DNA of 5,300 bases from Leptospira sp. Its GTDB lineage: Bacteria; Spirochaetota; Leptospiria; Leptospirales; Leptospiraceae. How positions within the stretch are numbered: the first letter of the stretch is position 1; each line of letters begins with the position of its first letter. Shown here one piece after another: positions 1 to 4,589 of this stretch. The stretch covers positions 1 through 5,300 of the forward strand of contig JALOTI010000176.1 in the NCBI GenBank assembly GCA_025457985.1. Reading direction: 5' to 3'. The position numbers were made by a program, and so were the translations under genes. The notes beneath the pieces are model-generated. The model worked only from the letters and a program-made list of their open reading frames with translations, had not been told where the DNA came from and made no database searches.

Positions 1-158
1 ATCCATAAATGCAATTGCAAGTGGTCTACGAACCACTGGGTAGATAAATGGCAATTTAGGTTTATCTCAATTGAGGAAAGGTATTTCTCGCTTGAAGGAA
101 TACTAGAAGATTCTAATCTGGAGAGATTCAGGCGCAAGTCAATTAGGATAGGTTCACA
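1..158. other. Upstream edge region without a secure gene
   Basis: No gene can be called with confidence here. One + frame (from position 2) reads SINAIASGLRTTG and stops with TAG at 41-43, which could be the last 13 codons of a gene entering from the left. Another + frame (from position 1) is open from the edge to a TAG at 226-228, but would overlap the TetR gene by 70 bases. The stretch is rich in inverted repeats: TGCAATTGCA at 10-19, AGTGGT/ACCACT with a 6-base loop at 20-37, CTCAATTGAG at 66-75, and the AGATT/AATCT repeats at 108-128. The 20-37 hairpin is followed by GGG rather than a T-run, so it is not a standard terminator. The anticodon-loop-like CTACGAA inside it does not belong to a tRNA, because no acceptor or T arm surrounds it. 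Confidence 0.4.
92..128 (+). promoter_or_regulatory. Possible promoter and operator of the TetR-family gene
   Basis: A weak sigma70-like pair is visible: TTGAAG at 92-97 and TAATCT at 114-119, 16 bases apart. Over the -10 box lie interlocking inverted repeats: AGATT (108-112), CT, AATCT (115-119), then GGAG and a second AGATT (124-128). TetR-family repressors commonly bind short inverted repeats over their own promoter, so this is the natural candidate for an autoregulatory site. The half-sites are only 5 bp and AT-rich, so chance is a real possibility. Confidence 0.25.
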
Positions 159-719
159 ATGCCAAAGATCGTGGATCACGATTTGTATAGGAAAGAATTG
201 CTTGAGAAATGTTTGCCCATTTTTGTAGAAAAAGGTGTGGCATCAGTCTCCATGAGAGAACTTTCTAAAGAGCTAGGTGTATCCACTGGAACTTTGTATC
301 ATTATTTTCCAACCAAAGAGGTTTTGTTTGCTTCCATGGTTCGGATGTTAGTGTCATCGGATTCAATGGCAATCCAAGAACTTTCAAGTCAGAGTTCCAA
401 TGTTTTAGATATAATGAACTTCGTTGCCAATCGGCAATCCCATTTTCAAAATTTAATCTTACTTGCAGTTGATGTCAAAAGACAATTGTCCGATTCACAA
501 GAATTAATTGAGCTGGTAGATGATTCTTTTCGGGATTATCAATTTGCAATCGATCGCTTCTTTAAAACAAGTTCGGAAGGAAAGGGCGGAAAGGCTTTTT
601 TAGCTTTTTTCGTTGGCGCATTGCTTCTTAAGTCCAAGAATGAAGAATCTGGCTGGCTTGATCTTTTTGAAGGTTTACAATACATAACAGAAATTTTTAA
701 CGTAAAGCCTGAAACCTAG
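159..719 (+). CDS. TetR/AcrR-family transcriptional regulator
   Basis: This 186-residue protein has the usual length and layout of a TetR-family repressor. An N-terminal DNA-binding domain spans about residues 8-55. Its helix-turn-helix shows the family pattern S-MRELSKELGVSTGTLYHYFPTKEVLF (about residues 31-57), in which Thr-Leu-Tyr-x-Tyr-Phe and the following Lys-Glu are the hallmark of the recognition helix and helix 4. Residues 60-186 form the alpha-helical ligand-binding and dimerisation domain, which is not conserved enough to name an inducer. The ATG at 159 is preceded by AGGATAGG about 8 bases upstream, a fair ribosome binding site. The next Met (residue 32) would remove part of the HTH domain, so this start is secure. 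The gene stands alone on its strand: its stop (TAG, 717-719) is one base from the stop of the convergent LprI-like gene, and no efflux pump or enzyme gene lies beside it. It probably acts as a cytoplasmic repressor dimer; its targets cannot be read from the window. Confidence 0.92.
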   Translation: MPKIVDHDLYRKELLEKCLPIFVEKGVASVSMRELSKELGVSTGTLYHYFPTKEVLFASMVRMLVSSDSMAIQELSSQSSNVLDIMNFVANRQSHFQNLILLAVDVKRQLSDSQELIELVDDSFRDYQFAIDRFFKTSSEGKGGKAFLAFFVGALLLKSKNEESGWLDLFEGLQYITEIFNVKPET

Positions 720-720
720 T

Positions 721-1422
721 CTAACGAAATTTATAACGATAAACTCCGTCAAAGTACGCTCTTGCTCCGTGGTAATACTGACAAGAGATTTCCTTTACCT
801 CAATTTTTGCTTGGCTTGACTTAAATTCCAAAATACAACATTCCATATCAGTATCTTGGCATTCTGCTTCCGATTTCCATCTCCATTTTACATTTTGTTT
901 TGTCTGCCATTGTCCACTAACTTCGCCTATATGGGCTGTTGGTCCCCTTACGACCTCCATTGAAAATTCAAATTTGTTTTCAGATACTTTGATAATTCGG
1001 AGGTTCCCTCCAAACCCATCCAAATACTCTCCTACGGGTGTATCTGGAAAGCTTCCCTTTTTCCAAACAGTTCTCAAATATCCAATTCGATCATCTGTCG
1101 ATTGGAGTTTGCAAATTAATGTTTCTAAACCCGAGGTATCATAACTATAAAGAGGGCCTTCGCAGATACTATCTCGGTAGAGAATCCAATCTCTCTGAAC
1201 AGAGATTAGTTCTTTCTGTTCTGTTGGATTGAGTTTAGATTTAATATCTTTGTAAGTTGAGTTTAAAATTCTGTCCGATTTTTTGTAGGCTTCGCTATAA
1301 CAGTTTCTTTTTGTTTTTTCAATCCCTATGCCTTTACATTCGTCGGTTGACTCAGCATGGACAGACAAACTGATTACAAAACAAAGTATTCCAGTGGGTA
1401 TCAGAACCAATCTTGCATTCAT
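721..1422 (-). CDS. Secreted LprI/DUF1311-type protein with cysteine-rich C-terminal domain
   Basis: This is a 233-residue exported protein. I chose the ATG at 1422-1420; a TTG two codons upstream (1428) is also in frame, but neither has a clear Shine-Dalgarno sequence. Residues 1-23 form a signal peptide (Arg at position 4, hydrophobic core, VHA before the cut), so the mature protein should be periplasmic or surface-exposed. Residues about 26-120 match the LprI N-terminal (DUF1311) domain: paired cysteines C29/C41, a helix with D50 and Y57, the signature QRDWILYRDSIC (residues 76-87), and C104. In other bacteria this domain occurs in lysozyme inhibitors related to mycobacterial LprI and in many uncharacterised secreted proteins. 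Residues about 128-233 look like a small beta-rich domain with four further cysteines (C188, C195, C196, C214) and a closing CQYYHGARAYFDGVYRY motif. All eight mature cysteines could form disulfides, which fits an extracytoplasmic site. Lysozyme inhibition is only a family-based guess. The gene converges on the TetR gene with one base between the stops. Confidence 0.85.
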   Translation of the reverse strand: MNARLVLIPTGILCFVISLSVHAESTDECKGIGIEKTKRNCYSEAYKKSDRILNSTYKDIKSKLNPTEQKELISVQRDWILYRDSICEGPLYSYDTSGLETLICKLQSTDDRIGYLRTVWKKGSFPDTPVGEYLDGFGGNLRIIKVSENKFEFSMEVVRGPTAHIGEVSGQWQTKQNVKWRWKSEAECQDTDMECCILEFKSSQAKIEVKEISCQYYHGARAYFDGVYRYKFR

Positions 1423-1463
1423 ATTCAAAAAATAACTAAAACTTAAATGAAGTCGAATGAAAA

Positions 1464-1487
1464 ATTATAGTATCCCGATTGAATCGG
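1464..1487 (-). promoter_or_regulatory. Candidate -10 box and palindromic operator of the LprI-like gene
   Basis: Read on the minus strand, a consensus TATAAT lies at 1469-1464, which would start transcription near 1457 and leave a leader of about 35 bases before the ATG at 1422. No convincing -35 box stands 16-18 bases upstream. Five bases upstream of the -10 box sits a perfect 13-bp palindrome, CCGATT-G-AATCGG (1475-1487), in the place where a repressor or an activator compensating for the missing -35 would bind. It could instead be a weak transcript-end hairpin for the lipoprotein gene, but no T-run follows it directly. Confidence 0.4.
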
Positions 1488-1538
1488 CTAGGTTTCAACT
1501 TCTCTGAAAGGCGTTTCTAAAATAAGAAGAGGAAAAAC

Positions 1539-1841
1539 CTATAACCTCCACTTACTTGGTCTACTCATATTGTTATAGCGGCCACCTGGTATATGCAGGG
1601 GATTGTGTCCAGAGCCGCCTTGGTTTTGGTAGTGAGGAACTCCATAGTAACCTCGGTTTCCTTGGAAATTTCTTCCCCAGTATGGATTGTGGTATTGTCG
1701 GTCATTCCAACCTCGGTCCATATACCTTGAATTGGATCTGTATCGTTCGTCTTCGTAATAGCCATTTGTAGTTTGGCAATTATACATAAAAAAAGATACG
1801 AACGCAAAGATCAGCATTACTAGTGTTTTTCTTCGTTTCAT
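1539..1841 (-). CDS. Small putative lipoprotein, Gly/Tyr/Asn/Arg-rich
   Basis: This 100-residue protein begins MKRRKTLVML, followed by a hydrophobic stretch and FFMYNC with cysteine at 22. That is a type II signal peptide with the loose lipobox seen in spirochaetes (Asn at -1), so the protein is probably lipidated and membrane-anchored. The mature 79 residues are low-complexity: about 11 Gly, 10 Tyr, 10 Arg and 10 Asn, several Trp and His, and only one Lys. No domain is recognised. The start at 1841-1839 is supported by a good ribosome binding site, GAGGA, 9 bases upstream. The gene runs in the same direction as the LprI-like gene, 116 bases upstream of it, but that gene has its own -10 box, so a shared operon is unproven. 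The biased composition keeps other frames open over the same DNA (minus 1565-1807, plus 1556-1771). The signal peptide, lipobox and ribosome binding site all favour this frame. Function is unknown; a surface or outer-membrane lipoprotein is likely. Confidence 0.7.
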   Translation of the reverse strand: MKRRKTLVMLIFAFVSFFMYNCQTTNGYYEDERYRSNSRYMDRGWNDRQYHNPYWGRNFQGNRGYYGVPHYQNQGGSGHNPLHIPGGRYNNMSRPSKWRL

Positions 1842-1938
1842 CTCGGGTTTTCCTCAATATATGACTTCAGTTTAGCAAACAAATCTTTTCACGGAAATAG
1901 TTAGTTCCCGCAACTTGGGGAAACCACTCACACACCCA

Positions 1939-1966
1939 TTGGTTCGATTTTGGTTTACAGTAAAAT
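1939..1966 (+). promoter_or_regulatory. Candidate promoter of the diguanylate cyclase gene
   Basis: TTGGTT (1939-1944) and TAAAAT (1961-1966) are 16 bases apart and fit a sigma70-like promoter, with a start near 1973 and a leader of about 44 bases. TTGGTT is repeated at 1950-1955, exactly 11 bases (about one helical turn) after the first copy, which could mark an activator site or be chance. Upstream, TTCCC/GGGAA with an 8-base loop (1905-1922) lies between this gene and the divergent lipoprotein gene. Confidence 0.35.
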
Positions 1967-2016
1967 TTCTTCAGTCAAGCTATTGCAAAAAAGCCACAAA
2001 AGGAATTTAGCGATCC

Positions 2017-3129
2017 GTGGACAAAATCGAACCGTATGTAAAAGAAGGAATTCGTAAAAATAGAAAACCCCTTCTAAAATCTGAAAAGTTTCAGTCAGCA
2101 AACCTGGCTAGGATTCTCTATACCCTCGTTATGGTTCTTGTATTCTATTCCTTTGATTTACCCTGGATCGTAGGAATTGGAGCAGTACATCTTTTATTTT
2201 CTGTAGTTTGGTATCTCTTAATAGAGTTTGATATATTGATTGAGAGTAATGTTTGGTGGAGCGGATATGTTCCAGTTAGTTTTGATTTGATTTGGTTAAC
2301 AGTTCTTGCGTATGGAACAGGTCATATCACTTCGTTTTTTATTTTAGGATATATTGGCTCTATCGCCCTTAGCAGTATGTCGAAAGAACGAAACTACGGA
2401 GCCTTTAATGCAATACTTGCAACCATTCTCTTTAGTGCCATGGGATTTTTAGTTTATTTCGAAGTTTTGCCCTTGGTGAATATTATGATGCCTACAGTCA
2501 AACCTACATTACTCAGCATTATTATTTCATCTCTTTTGTTAGGTGGAAGCGCATTTATTGTGAATCAGATCGTATCAAAACTCTTTTTTACATTAACAGA
2601 TTTAAACGAAAAACTATTGGCAATTGCTATGACTGATCCTTTAACAGGACTCCCAAACCGTAGAGCATTTATGTCAAATCTGGATATAGAATTAGCCAGA
2701 AAAAATAGAAGTGCGGGTGAATATCCAATCTCATTCATTCTTTTTGATTTAGATTATTTTAAAAATGTAAATGATAATTTTGGACATGATGCGGGAGATC
2801 AAGTTCTTCAAGAATTTTCAAAAATTGTTAAACAATCTCTCCGCAAACAAGATTTTCCTGCCAGATGGGGCGGAGAAGAGTTTATAGTCGTTCTACCGGA
2901 TACTGATTTAGAGGGAGCTTTAGTTGTTGCGGAGAAAATAAGGAAGTCTGTGCTTTTAGTTCAGCTGGAGTTAGACAATGTTCAAATTCGATGTAGTGTT
3001 AGCTCCGGTGTAGCAGTTTTAAAGGACAAAGATTCCTCTCCAGAAACAATCATAAAGAAGGCTGACGAATGTTTGTATGAGGCAAAAAAAAGGGGAAGGA
3101 ATCAAGTATTCGCAGAAAATTTTTTTTGA
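2017..3129 (+). CDS. Membrane-anchored diguanylate cyclase (GGDEF domain)
   Basis: This 370-residue inner-membrane enzyme should make cyclic di-GMP from two GTP. After a short basic N-terminal tail, residues about 30-190 hold five or six hydrophobic segments (about 31-47, 49-69, 86-101, 104-120, 128-150, 163-185). They form an integral-membrane input module that I cannot place in a named family. A short linker leads to the GGDEF domain (about 203-367). Its motifs are all intact: DPLTGLPNRR (207-216), FDLDYFKNVND with metal-binding D244 (243-253), FGHDAGD (255-261), and the active-site signature GGEEF (285-289). RKQD (276-279), five residues before the signature, is the RxxD inhibitory site, so product feedback is expected. 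The enzyme therefore looks catalytically active, not degenerate. It starts with GTG at 2017, with AAAAGGA about 12 bases upstream; the first internal Met is residue 39, inside the first membrane segment, so GTG is the credible start. The gene stands alone, divergent from the lipoprotein gene. It ends in a T8 run that includes the T of the TGA stop. Confidence 0.95.
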   Translation: MDKIEPYVKEGIRKNRKPLLKSEKFQSANLARILYTLVMVLVFYSFDLPWIVGIGAVHLLFSVVWYLLIEFDILIESNVWWSGYVPVSFDLIWLTVLAYGTGHITSFFILGYIGSIALSSMSKERNYGAFNAILATILFSAMGFLVYFEVLPLVNIMMPTVKPTLLSIIISSLLLGGSAFIVNQIVSKLFFTLTDLNEKLLAIAMTDPLTGLPNRRAFMSNLDIELARKNRSAGEYPISFILFDLDYFKNVNDNFGHDAGDQVLQEFSKIVKQSLRKQDFPARWGGEEFIVVLPDTDLEGALVVAEKIRKSVLLVQLELDNVQIRCSVSSGVAVLKDKDSSPETIIKKADECLYEAKKRGRNQVFAENFF

Positions 3130-3150
3130 ACAACAATAAAGTCTGATAAA

Positions 3151-3189
3151 CTGGATTCCTTTTTGATTTCCAGAATGCATTACTATAAA
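3151..3189 (+). promoter_or_regulatory. Candidate promoter of the beta-glucosidase gene
   Basis: TATAAA at 3184-3189 is a good -10 box. Possible -35 boxes are TTGATT (3163-3168, 15-base spacing) or the overlapping TTTTGA (3161-3166, 17-base spacing). Transcription would start near 3196, only about 5 bases before the ATG at 3201, and no ribosome binding site is visible. An inverted repeat CTGGA-N13-TCCAG (3151-3173) spans the -35 region and could be an operator. I see no terminator hairpin for the upstream cyclase gene in this 71-base gap. Confidence 0.35.
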
Positions 3190-3200
3190 ACACTTGTCTC

Positions 3201-4553
3201 ATGTTATCAATAGAATTCCCCAAAGACTTTTTGTGGGGTGCAGCAACATCTTCTTATCAGATTGAAGGAGCTTCTTCCGAAGACGGAAAAGGTCTATCTA
3301 ACTGGGATGTTTTTACCAAAAAAAAAGGGAAAATCAAGAACTTCGAGAATGGCGATATTGCTTGTGACCATTACCATAAATATAAGGAAGATGTTCAGTT
3401 ACTTTCCAAGTTAAAGATTCCATCGTATCGTTTTTCCATTGCTTGGTCTAGGATTCTGCCAGAGGGTGTCGGAAAGGTCAATCCTAAGGGATTAGATTTT
3501 TACGATCGCCTCGTTGATGAATTGTTAAAGAAGGGTATTCTTCCTTTCGTAACTTTGTACCATTGGGATTTGCCATATGCACTCGAAAAAAAAGGAGGCT
3601 GGTACAACCGCGACACTGCGAATTATTTTGGAGATTATACGGAGATCGTAGTTAAAAAATTAGGCGATCGCGTTAAGAACTGGATTACCTTAAATGAACC
3701 TTGGATTATTATGCTTGCGGGGCATATCGCAGGAACACATGCGCCAGGACATATTCGACCTTATTCTAGTTTTAAGATTGCCCATAATTTATTACTTGCT
3801 CATGGAAAATCTCTGGAGCGTATTCGAATACTTTTCCCAAAATCGAAAGTAGGAATTACAAATGCGCTTTCTCCTGTTTATAACTATAGATTGGATCGAG
3901 ATTCAAAAGCCACCAAACAGCTAAATGCAATTATGAACAAACTCTGGTTAGATCCTATTTTTTTCGGAAAATATCCAGAGGAGATAATCAAACAAGTGGA
4001 AAAACAGAACAAAGGAAATCTTTTGCCAGATGACATGAAATTGATCTCTCAAAAGACCGATTTTTTAGGGGTCAATCATTATACACGCATAATAGTTCGA
4101 AAGATTCCGTTCCCAATCTTTAACTTTTTTCCAGTTAAGCCAAAGTATGATTCTGTGAAGTTTACCTCAATGGGCTGGGAAGTCTTCCCACAAGGATTTT
4201 ATGATCTGCTCAAGTGGATTCAAAACAATTACGGAAACCCGCCTGTGTATATTACTGAAAATGGAATCAGTCTGAACGATACCTTGGTGGATGGCGTTGT
4301 TCATGATCCAGAAAGAATCCAATACCTCAAAGATTACCTCCTCCAAATGAAGAAGGCGATGTCGGAAGGTGCAAACGTCAAAGGATATTTTGTCTGGTCT
4401 TTTCTCGACAATTTTGAGTGGCAGGAAGGTTATGAAAAGAGGTTTGGGATTGTTTACGTGGATCAAAAAGATCCCGAACTCAAAAGAATTCCTAAGTCGA
4501 GTGCCGCTTGGTATTCAAAACTCATTCGGGAGAATGGATTTATTTACGGTTAG
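3201..4553 (+). CDS. Family 1 glycoside hydrolase, probable beta-glucosidase
   Basis: This complete 450-residue enzyme is the normal length for glycoside hydrolase family 1, a single (beta/alpha)8 barrel with retaining hydrolysis. The N-terminal family signature FPKDFLWGAATSSYQIEGA (6-24) includes the sugar-binding Q20. H121 and W122 follow in TLYHWDLP. The acid/base is E166 in TLNEPW, and the nucleophile is E353 in ITENG. Y294 (VNHYT), W399 (VWSFLDN) and E406-W407 (NFEW) complete the glycone subsite. The Glu-Trp pair at 406-407 is typical of enzymes acting on unphosphorylated glycosides; 6-phospho-beta-glucosidases usually have a Ser...Lys-x-Tyr arrangement there. No signal peptide is present, so it acts in the cytoplasm, probably on imported cellobiose-like or aryl beta-glucosides; beta-galactosidase or beta-fucosidase activity is equally possible in this family. 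No sugar transporter lies in view. The ATG at 3201 has no Shine-Dalgarno sequence, an in-frame TAA at 3186-3188 blocks any earlier start, and the signature begins at residue 6, so the start is firm. An A9 tract (3318-3326) and an A8 tract (3586-3593) lie within the gene. The stop is TAG. Confidence 0.97.
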   Translation: MLSIEFPKDFLWGAATSSYQIEGASSEDGKGLSNWDVFTKKKGKIKNFENGDIACDHYHKYKEDVQLLSKLKIPSYRFSIAWSRILPEGVGKVNPKGLDFYDRLVDELLKKGILPFVTLYHWDLPYALEKKGGWYNRDTANYFGDYTEIVVKKLGDRVKNWITLNEPWIIMLAGHIAGTHAPGHIRPYSSFKIAHNLLLAHGKSLERIRILFPKSKVGITNALSPVYNYRLDRDSKATKQLNAIMNKLWLDPIFFGKYPEEIIKQVEKQNKGNLLPDDMKLISQKTDFLGVNHYTRIIVRKIPFPIFNFFPVKPKYDSVKFTSMGWEVFPQGFYDLLKWIQNNYGNPPVYITENGISLNDTLVDGVVHDPERIQYLKDYLLQMKKAMSEGANVKGYFVWSFLDNFEWQEGYEKRFGIVYVDQKDPELKRIPKSSAAWYSKLIRENGFIYG

Positions 4554-4555
4554 GC

Positions 4556-4583
4556 TTGCAATTTTTCTGAATTCGTTTAGTAT
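4556..4583 (+). promoter_or_regulatory. Candidate promoter of the glycosyltransferase gene
   Basis: TTGCAA (4556-4561) and TAGTAT (4578-4583) are 16 bases apart, squeezed between the hydrolase stop (4551-4553) and the next ATG (4590). The predicted transcription start, about 7 bases past the -10 box, falls on or beside the ATG itself, so the mRNA could be leaderless. That would explain why no ribosome binding site is present. The alternative is simple co-transcription with the hydrolase across the 36-base gap. Confidence 0.35.
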
Positions 4584-4589
4584 CTTCGC

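Noticed and set aside
20..40. tRNA-like CTACGAA anticodon loop in a hairpin
   Set aside because: The stem does not pair correctly around a 7-base loop, and no acceptor, D or T arm is present nearby.
730..743. TTTAT/ATAAA hairpin as terminator for the TetR-family gene
   Set aside because: The stem is only 5 A-T pairs with no GC base and no T-run after it.
1038..1232. Open + frame of 64 codons
   Set aside because: It lies antisense within the LprI-like gene, has no ribosome binding site and shows no recognisable protein pattern.
1493..1509. TTTCA/TGAAA hairpin after the lipoprotein gene as a terminator
   Set aside because: The 5-bp AT-rich stem has no T-run after it on the minus strand.
1556..1807. 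Open frames on both strands (plus 1556-1771, minus 1565-1807)
   Set aside because: They overlap the lipoprotein gene, which alone has a signal peptide, lipobox and ribosome binding site; its biased composition keeps the other frames open.
3586..3598. Programmed frameshift or internal start at A8-GGAGG
   Set aside because: The zero-frame codons are GAA AAA AAA GGA, not the A-AAA-AAG slippery pattern, and no start codon lies at a suitable distance; the encoded hydrolase continues normally.
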